From the NCBI GenBank assembly GCA_001560895.1, contig CP014326.1:1810001-1874000 (forward strand): DNA of 64,000 nucleotides. Direction: 5' to 3'. The translations under genes were made by a program, and so were the position numbers. The stretch comes from Streptococcus mitis (GTDB taxonomy: Bacteria; Bacillota; Bacilli; Lactobacillales; Streptococcaceae). The notes beneath the pieces were generated by a model that saw nothing but the letters and a program-made list of their open reading frames with translations, had not been told where the DNA came from and searched no databases. Numbering within the stretch: position 1 is the stretch's first letter; each line of letters opens with the position of its first letter. Below, one piece after another: positions 42,230-51,896 of this stretch.

Positions 42230-44482
42230 TTAGTCTCCTAAAGTTAATGTAATTTTTTTAATGTCCTTGATAGCTGTGTTAGCACGAACATCTTGCTTCT
42301 GCACAGTAGAACCTGAACCTTCAAATACAAGTTCTATATTTAACCACTTAGAAAAAGCTTCTGCGGTTGCTTTTGTCCAACCATACATATCTGGAACTTC
42401 CTCTGCTTTATCAGATAAGAGGAGAACTTGCTGGTTAGGAGCAAGATTGGTTCCTTCTTCTACAGATGATTCTTTAATCTTTGTTCCTGTTCCTACAACG
42501 ATTGGTTGCACAATATTGCGACGTAAGGCTTCCGCCAAATCGCCAGGTGAAATGTCCTTGATGCTAGGCATGGCATAGGCGCTTTGATTGGTTACCTGAT
42601 CTAACGTTTTAGCGGTAGATTGCAGGTTAAGGGAATCTTTCATAGCCACCGCTCTTTCCAAGATAGGGTTGGCAAATTCTCCCAACTGGATACCTGAATA
42701 ATGTTCAGGTTGCTGTACCGTTACATACAAGATAAAATCAGGATTTTCAGCAGGATTCATAGTCACAACTGAGAAAATATAATTGGTAGAACCAACCAAG
42801 TATCCTCCATTTTTCTCATCAGCGATTTGAGCCGTACCGGATTTAACTGCTACATTTTGTCCAGGAACTGTTATAATTGGCTTTCCTGTGTAGTGATTAT
42901 ACATAGTTCCATATAGAGGGTCCGTCCCAACTAAGATCATGTGATTTCGAGTTGTGCTTGCTGCCTCTTTGGAAACAGGATTTCCTACTATTTCTTTTTG
43001 TGACTTACGTACAGACTGATTGTTAGTATCATAAATAGCACTTATAAATTTTGGCTCCAGCATAACTCCATCATTAGCAATAGCTGTAAAGGCACGAAGC
43101 ATTTGTGTTTGTGTCACTGAAATTCCTTGCCCAAATGAGCTTTGAGCAATATTAACAATATTATCAGCTGGAAGTTGACCAGCGTATTCATCTGTCAAGC
43201 CAAAGCGAGTTGGAACCCCAAATTTAAAGCGTTTTAGATAATCCAACCAAGTAGCATCTCCCATTTTTTGTTCAAGTAGACTCATTCCAACATTACTGGA
43301 GTGAGCGAAACCTTGTAAGAAAGTCATCATCCCACCAGTAGTCAAACCACCATTAACATCCCAATCTCGAGTCGTCACATCCGCCATTTTAAATTCACTG
43401 CTATTGAAGTATTCTCCACTTGGGAAGGTATTATTATCAATAGAAGAAGCTAACGTCATAACCTTCATGGCTGATCCTGGTTCATAGTTACTTTGATAAA
43501 GAATATCACGCCAAACAAAATCCTTAGTGATTCCTTCTTTAGTATCTGCATTAAATGTCGGTCGTTGGGTGGTAGCAAGGATTTCACCAGTCTTTGCACT
43601 GACCAAGGTCGCGGTCATATACTTACCTTTTACTTTTTCTAGAAAGGCATCCATCTGAGTTTCCATGAAAGATTGGAGCGGACTAGACAATGTTGTATAA
43701 ACATCCTTGCCATCCACAGTTTGTTGCGATACCAGTTCTGTACCTGGTACGATATTTCCTACACGGTCTTTTTCATAGGTAATAATACCGTCTGTCCCAG
43801 CAAGAATGGTATTTAAAGAACTCTCCAAACCAGAAGTCCCTAACAAACTCTTACTACCATCCTCATTTTCATGAAGTTGGGCTAAGCCAATAAAGCTAGA
43901 AGCAAATTGTCCATTTGGATAGCTTCTGTTAGGGCTAGTTGTAAAGTCAATCCCTTCCACACTAGCATCTTTCAAATCTTTTTTAATAGCCATCATATTG
44001 GCATAGGTAATCCCATTTCCTTTTGCACCAAAGGAAACTTGGGTCAGATTTGGTTGAGCTAATTGCTCTTTCACATAAGCTTCATCCATGTCTAAATACT
44101 TATGGAAGACTTCAGCTACCTTATTAAACTGCGAATCCTCTACATAAAGAATTTTTCCAGTTGCTGATTTGTATTTTTTATCAATGACAGCATAGACATT
44201 ATAGGAGGTTGCATCCTCAGCAATCGGGACTCCATTTCGGTCATAAATAGTCCCACGTTTGGCAGGGACTGTACGGGTTATTTGGTGAACTTTCTTAGCC
44301 TCTTTGACTAGATCCGTTCCAAATTTACTACCACTCCCGATAATAACAGCAAAATTAACCAAAAAGACAGCGAAAAGTACGACAGCTAACAAGCTGATGT
44401 ACTTCCCTACTATTTTACGGTTTTCTGCTGGAGATTTACGGTTTCTAATCGCAAATCGGGTTATTCTTTTTGTCCACTTCAT
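42230..44482 (-). CDS. pbpX: Penicillin-binding protein 2X
   Basis: The 750-residue class B transpeptidase has an N-terminal membrane anchor, a transpeptidase domain and two C-terminal PASTA domains. The active-site motif at Ser337 reads SAMK instead of STMK, so Thr338 is Ala, a known resistance change in pneumococcal PBP2x. SSN (Ser395) and KSGT (Lys547) with Gln552 are normal. The length equals the pneumococcal protein, so numbering carries over. It is essential for septal wall synthesis and is the primary cefotaxime target. Confidence 0.96.
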   Translation of the reverse strand: MKWTKRITRFAIRNRKSPAENRKIVGKYISLLAVVLFAVFLVNFAVIIGSGSKFGTDLVKEAKKVHQITRTVPAKRGTIYDRNGVPIAEDATSYNVYAVIDKKYKSATGKILYVEDSQFNKVAEVFHKYLDMDEAYVKEQLAQPNLTQVSFGAKGNGITYANMMAIKKDLKDASVEGIDFTTSPNRSYPNGQFASSFIGLAQLHENEDGSKSLLGTSGLESSLNTILAGTDGIITYEKDRVGNIVPGTELVSQQTVDGKDVYTTLSSPLQSFMETQMDAFLEKVKGKYMTATLVSAKTGEILATTQRPTFNADTKEGITKDFVWRDILYQSNYEPGSAMKVMTLASSIDNNTFPSGEYFNSSEFKMADVTTRDWDVNGGLTTGGMMTFLQGFAHSSNVGMSLLEQKMGDATWLDYLKRFKFGVPTRFGLTDEYAGQLPADNIVNIAQSSFGQGISVTQTQMLRAFTAIANDGVMLEPKFISAIYDTNNQSVRKSQKEIVGNPVSKEAASTTRNHMILVGTDPLYGTMYNHYTGKPIITVPGQNVAVKSGTAQIADEKNGGYLVGSTNYIFSVVTMNPAENPDFILYVTVQQPEHYSGIQLGEFANPILERAVAMKDSLNLQSTAKTLDQVTNQSAYAMPSIKDISPGDLAEALRRNIVQPIVVGTGTKIKESSVEEGTNLAPNQQVLLLSDKAEEVPDMYGWTKATAEAFSKWLNIELVFEGSGSTVQKQDVRANTAIKDIKKITLTLGD

Positions 44483-44485
44483 ATC

Positions 44486-44803
44486 TTACTCCGCTGATCG
44501 AATATTCTCATTATTCAATTTTAAGTCCTTAGAATTGGCGATTTCTTTCAAGCGTTCTGAACGAATCAATTCATTCACTTCCTGCTTAGCATCATCGAGC
44601 TCTGTCTTCTTCTCTTCTATCTGTGCATTGATTTTTGTCAAATCACTTTGCACTTGCAAGAGTCGTGTCTGCATAAAGATAATACTTACTGCTAGGACGA
44701 GAGCCGTAAACGCAATGGAAAGATAAAAAGCCTTCTCCACACGTGAGAATTTTTTTATACGATTCTGCAAGAATTGACTGGTTGTTTCTTTCTTATCTAC
44801 CAT
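44486..44803 (-). CDS. ftsL: Cell division protein FtsL
   Basis: The 105-residue bitopic protein has a short cytoplasmic tail, one membrane segment (KAFYLSIAFTALVLAVSIIFM) and an outer coiled coil (VQSDLTKINAQIEEKKTELDDAKQEV). FtsL acts with DivIC and DivIB in the divisome. Recognition rests on design and on position between rsmH and pbpX. Confidence 0.92.
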   Translation of the reverse strand: MVDKKETTSQFLQNRIKKFSRVEKAFYLSIAFTALVLAVSIIFMQTRLLQVQSDLTKINAQIEEKKTELDDAKQEVNELIRSERLKEIANSKDLKLNNENIRSAE

Positions 44804-44812
44804 TTTTTCCTC

Positions 44813-45763
44813 TTACTTGTGAATTTTTCTGGCCACGCGCAACTTGGCTGAATGCGAGCGGTTGTTGGCTTCTAACTCCTCTGCACTTGGCAAGATTGGC
44901 TTACGGGATACCAATTCCATCTTGGGCTTGAGATCATCTGGGATGAAAGGCAAACCTTTGGGAACTTCCACTGTTGAAGCCTCCTTGAACAATTGCTTGG
45001 TCAAGCGGTCTTCCAAGGAATGAAAGGTAATCACTGAAATTCTACCATCCAGAGCCAACATCTCCATAGCCTGCTGGATAGACTCATCTGCCGCTCCCAG
45101 TTCATCATTAACTTCAATTCGAATAGCCTGGAAAATCTGCTTGGCAGGATGACCCTTCTTCTTGAGTTCCTTAGCAGGTTTGGCCGACTTGATAATCTCT
45201 GCCAGCTCCGTCGTTGTCTCGATTGGCTTGACTTCACGTGCTTGTTCAATCTTACGGGCAATCTGTTTAGAGAATTTGTCCTCGCCATATTTGAAGAAAA
45301 TACGAACCAAGTCATGATAGTCATAGTGGTTCACCACTTCATAGGCTGTCAGACTAGCTTCCTGATTCATCCGCATATCCAGTGGCGCATCCTTTTTATA
45401 AGAAAAACCACGCTCACGCTGGTCCAGCTGAGGACTAGACACTCCCAAGTCATAACAAATTCCATCAATTTCCTGAACACCAGCTTCGCGCAAACGTGCC
45501 TGTAAATGACGGAAGTTATCCTTGATAAAAGTCACCATCTCCTTCTCAATGTAGGAAGCCAAGCGTTTTTGCGCATTGTTAATGGCATTCTGGTCCTGGT
45601 CAAAGGCATAGAGATGGCCTTTTTCACTTAATTTACTTAATAAATATTCGCTATGGCCCGCTCCACCCAAAGTCGCATCAACGTAGATACCGTCAGGCTT
45701 TACGTCGAGCATATCAATCGTTTCGTGGAGTAAGACCGTTACATGATGAAATTCTTTTGTCAT
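44813..45763 (-). CDS. rsmH: 16S rRNA m4C1402 methyltransferase RsmH (MraW)
   Basis: The 316-residue methyltransferase starts [20 protein letters not shown] and has [16 protein letters not shown] (SAM site), [22 protein letters not shown] and [16 protein letters not shown]. It methylates N4 of C1402 in 16S rRNA. It is the first gene of the wall operon that ends with mraY. Confidence 0.96.
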   Translation of the reverse strand: MTKEFHHVTVLLHETIDMLDVKPDGIYVDATLGGAGHSEYLLSKLSEKGHLYAFDQDQNAINNAQKRLASYIEKEMVTFIKDNFRHLQARLREAGVQEIDGICYDLGVSSPQLDQRERGFSYKKDAPLDMRMNQEASLTAYEVVNHYDYHDLVRIFFKYGEDKFSKQIARKIEQAREVKPIETTTELAEIIKSAKPAKELKKKGHPAKQIFQAIRIEVNDELGAADESIQQAMEMLALDGRISVITFHSLEDRLTKQLFKEASTVEVPKGLPFIPDDLKPKMELVSRKPILPSAEELEANNRSHSAKLRVARKIHK

Positions 45764-45849
45764 ATCTTATCTATTTTACCACAAATCTGACTAGCTTGCA
45801 CTAGTCAGACAAATAGGCCAAAAACAAGTAAGATTTCTTTAAGAAATAT

Positions 45850-45911
45850 GTCAAATATGCTTGACATTCACTCCATAGAAGAATATAATGTAGTCAAATA
45901 TATACGACATA
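45850..45911 (+). promoter_or_regulatory. Consensus promoter of the xre gene framed by repeats
   Basis: TTGACA (45861-45866), exactly 17 bp and TATAAT (45884-45889) form a perfect promoter. It is framed by two GTCAAATAT copies (45850-45858, 45893-45901) and by TATGTC (45847-45852) and GACATA (45906-45911) in inverted arrangement. Such symmetry around a promoter fits binding by the adjacent Xre protein, that is, autoregulation. Confidence 0.7.
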
Positions 45912-45929
45912 AATCAGAAAGGAGTCCAG

Positions 45930-46124
45930 ATGAATCGTGTGAAAGAATTTCGCAAGGAACTGGGCATTTCCCAGCTCGAACTCGCCAAGGATATCGGTGT
46001 CTCGAGACAAACCATCAATATGATTGAAAACGACAAGTACAATCCAACTCTGGAACTCTGTCTCAATCTCGCCCGCAGCCTCCAAACTGACCTCAACAGT
46101 CTCTTTTGGGAGGATGATTTTTAA
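45930..46124 (+). CDS. Small Xre-family regulator
   Basis: The 64-residue protein is nearly all helix-turn-helix: EFRKELGISQLELAKDIGVSRQTINMIENDKYNPTLELCL. Stand-alone regulators of this size (YozG-like) usually control their own operon, and the DUF3278-type membrane protein genes follow directly. AAAGGAG precedes the ATG. Confidence 0.9.
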   Translation: MNRVKEFRKELGISQLELAKDIGVSRQTINMIENDKYNPTLELCLNLARSLQTDLNSLFWEDDF

Positions 46125-46139
46125 AAAAGGAGCAAACTC

Positions 46140-46682
46140 ATGAAAAAAGAAACCTTTACTGAAAAACTCATCAAACGCACATACGGTATTTCTGATCCAC
46201 TTGACGAATACAAACGACGCGAGGCTGATCGTATCGGCAATCAAGTCTTTATCTTCCTCTTTTATCTGATGATTTTCGGAAATCTTATTCCACTCCTTCT
46301 GGCCTATAAATATCCTCAAGAAGTGGCTCTAATCTATCCTCCTCTGATTTTAGTGATTGCCCTCATCGCTGCTGGATATCTCACCTATCAAATGCAAAAA
46401 ACAGGGATTACAACTATTGAACCAGATATGCTGAGCGAGAAAGTAAGTAAGCAACTACACTACCCAGGTTTTAAAGCAGGTTTGTTCTTTGGTCTATGGA
46501 TGTTTTTTATAACTCCTCTTCTCGGTATACTCATAGGTGAAGGTCAGGACTATTTTCAGTCTCTTCTCACTATAAGAAATGGTGTATCAAGCATTCTCGG
46601 TTCTATTTTCTTCGGAGCGAGCATACAGTTCCTCATCTCCCGTCGCATTGCAAAAACTAAGAAAAATCAAGATGAGGATTAG
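46140..46682 (+). CDS. DUF3278-type membrane protein
   Basis: The 180-residue protein has four predicted membrane segments and an N-terminal soluble stretch (LIKRTYGISDPLDEYKRREADRIGNQ) shared in pattern with the protein at 47046. Function unknown. It is 15 bp after the xre gene, with GGAGC as ribosome-binding site. These membrane proteins typically accompany small Xre regulators in streptococci. Confidence 0.72.
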   Translation: MKKETFTEKLIKRTYGISDPLDEYKRREADRIGNQVFIFLFYLMIFGNLIPLLLAYKYPQEVALIYPPLILVIALIAAGYLTYQMQKTGITTIEPDMLSEKVSKQLHYPGFKAGLFFGLWMFFITPLLGILIGEGQDYFQSLLTIRNGVSSILGSIFFGASIQFLISRRIAKTKKNQDED

Positions 46683-46692
46683 GAGGTACCTT

Positions 46693-47019
46693 ATGAAATC
46701 ACTACTAACTTTACTTACCTATCATCTTTTGTTCAGTTCTCTGCTCATCTTCATCATCGTTTCAGGGAACTTGCCAATCAGCTAGATATTCCTCGGGCTA
46801 GTCTTTATTCCAGCACTTAACAAAGGACTGACTTATCTAAAGATTGACTCCCCAAAAACACGCATACTCAACTTAGCACTATACTTTATAATTCTATCTT
46901 TTCCACAACTGATGCTCATCTCAAGCGGTTGGAAATATTATTTACTGCTGACTATCGCTATCCTTTCTTCTATTACTTATCTTTATTATCTCTATCAATT
47001 CGTAAAAGAAACAAAATAA
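46693..47019 (+). pseudogene. Membrane protein gene interrupted by an in-frame TAG
   Basis: From the ATG at 46693 (AGGAGGTACCTT upstream) the frame runs 30 codons (MKSLLTLLTYHLLFSSLL..). It then meets TAG at 46783-46785 and stays open in the same frame for 77 more codons to TAA at 47017-47019. Both parts are strongly hydrophobic and would give a 108-residue four-helix membrane protein without the stop. A single base change explains the break. It lies between two DUF3278-type genes with operon spacing. Confidence 0.8.
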
Positions 47020-47045
47020 CATCGTTCATTTAGGAGAAATCACCC

Positions 47046-47624
47046 ATGAAAAAAGAAGACTTAACAACTCGCCTACTTCGAAATTTCTTTCATATCCAAG
47101 GGCCTTTTGATGAATGCCGTCAAGAGGTTATCTACAAGGCTTGCGCCCGTTCCATGATCCAAATCTTTTACTCTTCCTTCATTCTCTTCCTATTCTATAT
47201 TTTGTTCGGAAGCTTTATAGAAATTGTTCGAAATGTTATGCCCTACATCTATTTTGGACTCATTTTGTTCATGAGTATAAAAGCTCAAAAAGCCGTCCAA
47301 GAACTCCATCTAGAAAAAGATGACAAGTCAGAAATCATCCTCAAAACCTACAGCAAAGCCCAAATCAAATTTCGAAGCTGGGTTGTGTTTATCGGTCTTC
47401 AGATTGGCCTCTTTACCCTACTCATCTTTCATAAAGTCTTCGTTCAGCAAATATCCTTTTCAGATTTTGGGAAGTTGCTCATGCAATTCGATAAAAGTGG
47501 TCCTTTCCTGATGTATGGCCTGATCATCGGTAGTATTTTTGGAACTCTGACCTACGGATTTCTATCACTACAGGAGGAGAAAACTCCTAAAAATACCAAA
47601 CAGAAGGAGAAAAGCAAGCAATGA
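47046..47624 (+). CDS. DUF3278-type membrane protein
   Basis: The 192-residue protein has the same N-terminal pattern (LTTRLLRNFFHIQGPFDECRQEVIYKA) as the protein at 46140 and about four membrane segments. Function unknown. AGGAG lies nine bases before the ATG. Its TGA overlaps the ATG of the peroxidase gene, so the two are coupled. Confidence 0.72.
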   Translation: MKKEDLTTRLLRNFFHIQGPFDECRQEVIYKACARSMIQIFYSSFILFLFYILFGSFIEIVRNVMPYIYFGLILFMSIKAQKAVQELHLEKDDKSEIILKTYSKAQIKFRSWVVFIGLQIGLFTLLIFHKVFVQQISFSDFGKLLMQFDKSGPFLMYGLIIGSIFGTLTYGFLSLQEEKTPKNTKQKEKSKQ

Positions 47625-48097
47625 CTTCACTATACGATTTTTCAGTCTTGAACCAAGACAATCAAGAAACTCCACTAGATGCCTATTGTGGGAAGGTTCT
47701 TTTGATTATCAACACTGCTACTGGATGTGGTTTAACGCCCCAGTACCAAGGTCTCCAAGAACTCTATGATCGCTATCAAGAACAAGGTTTTGAGATTTTA
47801 GACTTCCCTTGCAATCAGTTTATGGGACAAGCACCAGGTAGCGCAGAGGAAATCAACGCCTTCTGTAGTCTACACTATCAAACCACCTTCCCACGTTTTG
47901 CCAAAATCAAGGTCAACGGTAAGGAGGCAAATCCCCTCTATGTTTGGTTGAAAGACCAGAAATCTGGTCCACTAGGAAAACGAATCGAATGGAATTTCGC
48001 TAAGTTTCTCATCGGTCGAGATGGGCAAGTCTTTGAACGCTTCTCTTCCAAAACAGACCCACAACAAATTGAAGAGGCGATACAAAAATTACTATAA
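47621..48097 (+). CDS. basA: Glutathione peroxidase family protein
   Basis: The 158-residue thioredoxin-fold peroxidase has LLIINTATGCGLTPQYQGLQELYDRY (peroxidatic Cys), FPCNQFMGQAPGSAEEI and WNFAKFLIGRDG. It is a cysteine, not selenocysteine, form and probably uses thioredoxin. Pneumococci carry a matching gene (basA, symbol from memory). It is coupled to the preceding membrane protein gene by a 4-bp overlap. Confidence 0.85.
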   Translation: MTSLYDFSVLNQDNQETPLDAYCGKVLLIINTATGCGLTPQYQGLQELYDRYQEQGFEILDFPCNQFMGQAPGSAEEINAFCSLHYQTTFPRFAKIKVNGKEANPLYVWLKDQKSGPLGKRIEWNFAKFLIGRDGQVFERFSSKTDPQQIEEAIQKLL

Positions 48098-48102
48098 TTA
48101 AT

Positions 48103-48154
48103 AATCTCACTATGATTAAATCTCCTTTAGCCTATTGAATAGTGGGATTTTTTG
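48103..48154 (+). terminator. Terminator of the xre-basA cluster
   Basis: AATCTCACTAT and ATAGTGGGATT form an 11-bp stem (one G-T pair) around a 27-nt loop, followed by TTTTTT. It lies just after basA. Confidence 0.75.
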
Positions 48155-48170
48155 ATTGGCTTTGACTTAC

Positions 48171-48294
48171 ACTCTTCGAAAAACTCTTCAAACCGCGTCA
48201 ACGTCGCCTTGCCGTATATATGCAACCTCAAAACAATGTTTTGAGCAGCCTGCGGCTAGTTTCCTAGTTTGCTCTTTGATTTTCATTGAGTATT
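48171..48294 (+). repeat. BOX element (boxA-boxC)
   Basis: It begins ACTCTTCGAAAAACTCTTCA, includes CGTCAACGTCGCCTTGCCGT (the core used for BOX-PCR typing) and ends TTTGATTTTCATTGAGTA. The remaining 150 bp up to the transporter gene hold nothing else I can name. Confidence 0.9.
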
Positions 48295-48450
48295 AAATAA
48301 AAAAAGTGTACAAATGTCTACTAGGAATATCAGAAACATCGTGAGTTGTAATCAAACTAAAAGGACTTAGCTCTATACAATACAGAACTAAATCCCATGA
48401 GTAAATAATTATCCTAACTTTAGCATCCCTACAGAAATTTCAATTTTTCT

Positions 48451-49923
48451 CTATTTGATACCAGACATTAATTTTTCAATACGTGGAACGTAGAAGAGTA
48501 AGATAATACTGAATACAATCGTAATTCCTCCAACAATTCCATAGTAAGCAACTTCAGTTTCGCTTGTATAAAATTTTACAATTTGAGCATTGATAGCTTG
48601 GGCAGCAGCATCACTCAAGAACCAGATAGACATCATTTGTGCTTGGAAGGACTTTGGTGCTAGCTTGTTAGTGACTGATAGACCAATCGGCGAAATCAAC
48701 ATTTCACCCACAATCACAATAGCCCAACTCATAATCAACCAGAAAGGACTGACCTTAACATCTGTCCCAAAAATCATCCCTGGCAACATCATCCACAAGA
48801 AGGATAAACCCGCCGCAAATAAGCCATAAGCAAATTTCTTAGAAGAGGACGGTTGCTTTTTACCCATTTTCCCCCACAACCATGCAAAAATCGGCACATA
48901 AATCATAATAAAAAGTGGATTAATACTTTGGAAAAAGCTAGATGGGAAATGAATCTGATTCCCAAATACATTAAAGTAAAGTCGAGTTTGATCATCCGCA
49001 AATAGAGCGAGAACAACAGACCCCTGCTCCTCAATAGACCAGAAGAGTACTCCAGCGATAAATAAAGGAATGTAGGCAAACACTCGAGATCTCTCAGTAG
49101 CAGTTATTTTCTGACTAGATAAAATTTTGAAGAAATAGTAGATTGGAATAATTACCGCAATTATTGTAAAGATATTAACAATCATATCCACGTTAAACTG
49201 GTGAGTAAAGACTAAAACTATAACCACGAGAATAACCATGACAAGTGTAATCAGCAAACGTTTAATCAAGGTCTGCCGCTCCTTCTGTGAAAGTGGATCA
49301 GTGGGGTAAAGACTTGATTCAGGCAGGTATTTCTTCCCATCTAAAACATACTTCACCAGACCAAAGAACATCCCAATGGCAGCTAATGAGAAACCTAGAT
49401 GGAAATTGACTTCCTGACCTAGATAACCCACTAGATAAGGGGCAACGAAGGCACCTAAGTTAATACCAAAGACAAAGATACTAAAACCTGCATCCTGTCT
49501 ATCATCCTCTTTCTCATAAATTCCCCCAACCATATCTGAGATATTGGGTTTTAAAAATCCAGTTCCAAAGATAATCAAGGCAATAGAAAGATAGAGAGCC
49601 ACTTGTCCAAAAGGTGTTGCCAAAGCAATATGACCTAGCATAATCAGAATCCCACCGTAAAAGACGGTCTTACGGCTTCCTAAAATGCGGTCACTGACAA
49701 AACCACCGATAACCGAGGACAAAAATACCAGTGAGCCATAAATCGCCATAACCGATGCGGCTGTGGTCTTATCCATCCCCAATCCACCATCTTGCACACT
49801 ATAGTACATGTAGTAAAGTAGGATAGCTCGCATCCCATAGTAAGAAAAACGCTCCCACATCTCTGTAAAGAAGAGGGTGGACAAGCCAATAGGATGTCCA
49901 AAAAATGTTTTCTGTTTTTCCAT
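48451..49923 (-). CDS. POT-family di/tripeptide proton symporter (DtpT-like)
   Basis: The 490-residue transporter has 12-14 membrane segments, the ExxERFSYYG motif (FFTEMWERFSYYGMRA), and the PTR2 signature region with GFLKPNISDMVGG and DAGFSIFVFGINLGA. It takes up small peptides with protons, complementing the AliA/AliB-like system for larger peptides. The upstream region has CodY-like AT-rich palindromes, but no match is good enough to list. Confidence 0.92.
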   Translation of the reverse strand: MEKQKTFFGHPIGLSTLFFTEMWERFSYYGMRAILLYYMYYSVQDGGLGMDKTTAASVMAIYGSLVFLSSVIGGFVSDRILGSRKTVFYGGILIMLGHIALATPFGQVALYLSIALIIFGTGFLKPNISDMVGGIYEKEDDRQDAGFSIFVFGINLGAFVAPYLVGYLGQEVNFHLGFSLAAIGMFFGLVKYVLDGKKYLPESSLYPTDPLSQKERQTLIKRLLITLVMVILVVIVLVFTHQFNVDMIVNIFTIIAVIIPIYYFFKILSSQKITATERSRVFAYIPLFIAGVLFWSIEEQGSVVLALFADDQTRLYFNVFGNQIHFPSSFFQSINPLFIMIYVPIFAWLWGKMGKKQPSSSKKFAYGLFAAGLSFLWMMLPGMIFGTDVKVSPFWLIMSWAIVIVGEMLISPIGLSVTNKLAPKSFQAQMMSIWFLSDAAAQAINAQIVKFYTSETEVAYYGIVGGITIVFSIILLFYVPRIEKLMSGIK

Positions 49924-50178
49924 ATATATTCTCCTTAAAAATATAATAACTCATTTTACAGAATTTTCAAACAAATGTTAAACAAATTCTGTTTATTTTA
50001 GAAAATTTTTTGGAAAAATCTATTTAGATTAGTTTACGCTTTATCTTCAATTAAAAAATATCAAACTTATCTATAAAATTATTAATGTGTAAAACTAAAA
50101 TTATATTATCAAACAATCAACATTCCATTCTTGAATACATTCAAAAGCAAAAGAAGGAGAACTCTTGATTTTTAGACC

Positions 50179-50212
50179 AAAAAAGACATCCAAGAGAAAA
50201 TTCTTGAATGTC
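50179..50212 (-). terminator. Hairpin plus T-run next to 36-bp repeat copy 1
   Basis: GACATCCAAGA and TCTTGAATGTC form an 11-bp stem (one wobble). Read on the minus strand it is followed by TTTTTT, a good intrinsic terminator. It directly follows, on that strand, the 36-bp repeat at 50216-50251. No ORF runs into it. Confidence 0.7.
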
Positions 50213-50215
50213 TGT

Positions 50216-50251
50216 AAACGTTGATATAATCGTATTGATTAACGTTTTGAG
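50216..50251. repeat. 36-bp direct repeat, copy 1
   Basis: This copy is identical over 36 bp to 51897-51932. It starts AAACGTTGATATAATCG and ends TTGATTAACGTTTTGAG. It contains an inverted repeat (AAACGTT..AACGTTT) and an inner TAATC/GATTA pairing, and a TATAAT. Flanking bases differ between the copies. Confidence 0.9.
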
Positions 50252-50386
50252 GCAACTGACCTTGTCAGGTTGCAGCCACATTTGTAAGCGACTAAAGTCG
50301 CAACAACTGTGTCAATTGCACCAATTTAGTAAAAAAGTACAAAAAAGAACACCCCGAAAGGTGCTCTTTGTAAGTATAGTAATTCT
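50252..50386. other. Hairpin-rich segment left of the IS
   Basis: There is no ORF. Visible hairpins are GCAAC..GTTGC at 50253-50275, GCGACTAAAGTCGC near 50287-50301, and AAAGAACACCCCGAAAGGTG (about 50345-50364) with CTCTTT behind it, which acts as a terminator on either strand. Structured RNA is plausible. Confidence 0.45.
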
Positions 50387-51800
50387 GGCTCTATAATATT
50401 TGTAGTGGGTAAATCCCCTATGGATATTATGGAGCCTATTTTGTTGTAGAAAAAAAGTCCCATAAGATCTATAATGAAAAGCAACCAAACCATCATTAGA
50501 AAGAATCCTATGGAACAATTACATTTTATCACAAAATTACTAGACATTAAAGACCCAAATATCCAAATTATGGATGTCATTAATAGGAATACCCACAAGG
50601 AAATCATCGCTAAACTGGACTACGACGCTCCATCTTGTCCTGAGTGTGGAAGTCAAATGAAGAAATATGACTTCCAAAAACCGTCTAAGGTTCCTTACCT
50701 TGAAACGACTGGTATGCCTACTAGAATTCTCCTTAGAAAACGTCGATTCAAGTGCTATCATTGCTCGAAAATGATGGTAGCTGAGACTTCTCTCGTCAAG
50801 AAGAATCACCAAATCCCTCGTATCATCAACCAAAAGATTGCCCAGAAGCTAATTGAGAAGACTTCTATGACCGATATTGCCCGTCAGCTGTCTATTTCAA
50901 CTTCAACTGTTATTCGCAAGCTCAATGACTTCTGTTTTAAGTCTGATTTTTCTTACCTCCCTGAGATTATGTCCTGGGACGAATATGCCTTCACTAAGGG
51001 AAAGATGAGTTTCATTGCTCAAGATTTTGATAAGCTCAATATTATCACTGTTCTTGAGGGTAGAACACAAACTATCATAAGAAATCATTTTCTGCGCTAC
51101 AATCGCTCTGTTCGTTGTCAGGTGAAAATCATTACTATGGATATGTTTAGTCCTTACTATGACTTGGCTAAACATCTTTTTCCGTATGCCAAAATCGTTC
51201 TAGATCGCTTCCACATTGTACAACATCTTAGCCGTGCTATGAGTCGTGTTCGTGTCCAAATCATGAAGCAATTTGAGCGAAAATCTCATGAATATAAGGC
51301 TATCAAGCGCTACTGGAAACTCATTCAACAGGATAGCCGTAAACTGAGTGATAAGCGATTTTATCGCCCTACTTTTCGCATGCACTTAACCAATAAAGAG
51401 ATTATTGACAAGCTTTTGAGCTATTCAGAAGACTTGAAACACCACTATCATCTCTATCAACTCTTGCTTTTTCACTTTCAGAATAAGGAACCGGAGAAAT
51501 TTTTCGGACTCATTGAGGAAAATCTAAAGAAAGTTCATCCTCTTTTTAAGACTGTCTTTAAAACCTTTCTAAAGGACAAAGAGAAAATCGTCAATGCCCT
51601 TCAGTTACCCTATTCTAATGCCAAATTAGAAGCAACCAATAATCTCATCAAACTTATCAAACGCAATGCCTTTGGTTTTCGGAACTTTGAAAACTTCAAA
51701 AAACGGATTTTTATCGCTCTGAATATCAAAAAAGAAAGGACGAAATTTGTCCTTTCTCGAGCTTAGCTTTTCTTCAACCCACTACAGTTGACAAAGAGCC
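50387..51800 (+). mobile_element. IS1167-like insertion sequence (ISL3 family)
   Basis: The imperfect terminal inverted repeats are GGCTCTATAATATTTGTAGT on the left and GGCTCTTTGTCAACTGTAGT on the right (minus strand), both followed by GGGT. They enclose one transposase gene, for about 1.41 kb in total. No 8-bp target duplication is visible (left flank GTAATTCT, right flank AAAATTTA), so the flanks have changed since insertion or the element arrived with neighbouring DNA. Confidence 0.9.
50510..51766 (+). CDS. ISL3-family transposase
   Basis: The 418-residue transposase has an N-terminal zinc-binding region (CPECGSQMKKYD, CYHCSKMMV), a helix-turn-helix (SMTDIARQLSISTSTVIRKL) and the DDE domain with SWDEYAF, KIITMDMFSPYYDLAK and the terminal KLEATNNLIKLIKR Glu. 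It looks intact. The ATG at 50510 (MEQLHFITKLLDIKD) is the usual start of IS1167-type transposases; an in-frame start at 50474 is upstream of it. Confidence 0.92.
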   Translation: MEQLHFITKLLDIKDPNIQIMDVINRNTHKEIIAKLDYDAPSCPECGSQMKKYDFQKPSKVPYLETTGMPTRILLRKRRFKCYHCSKMMVAETSLVKKNHQIPRIINQKIAQKLIEKTSMTDIARQLSISTSTVIRKLNDFCFKSDFSYLPEIMSWDEYAFTKGKMSFIAQDFDKLNIITVLEGRTQTIIRNHFLRYNRSVRCQVKIITMDMFSPYYDLAKHLFPYAKIVLDRFHIVQHLSRAMSRVRVQIMKQFERKSHEYKAIKRYWKLIQQDSRKLSDKRFYRPTFRMHLTNKEIIDKLLSYSEDLKHHYHLYQLLLFHFQNKEPEKFFGLIEENLKKVHPLFKTVFKTFLKDKEKIVNALQLPYSNAKLEATNNLIKLIKRNAFGFRNFENFKKRIFIALNIKKERTKFVLSRA

Positions 51801-51859
51801 AAAATTTAGAAGAGGTTATCAGAAGGTTATCACAAAGCTATTCAAGCTCAAAAATCGAC

Positions 51860-51892
51860 AAAAAAGCACTTTGCAAAATCTTTGCAAAGTGC
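51860..51892 (-). terminator. Perfect 12-bp hairpin plus T-run next to 36-bp repeat copy 2
   Basis: GCACTTTGCAAA and TTTGCAAAGTGC are perfectly complementary with a three-base loop. On the minus strand TTTTTT follows. It stands at the same place relative to the 36-bp repeat as the hairpin at 50179-50212, although the stem sequence is different. Confidence 0.8.
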
Positions 51893-51896
51893 TTTG

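Noticed and set aside
45894..46319. 141-aa ORF on the minus strand
   Set aside because: It is the antisense shadow of the xre and DUF3278-type genes, which have ribosome-binding sites and recognisable domains.
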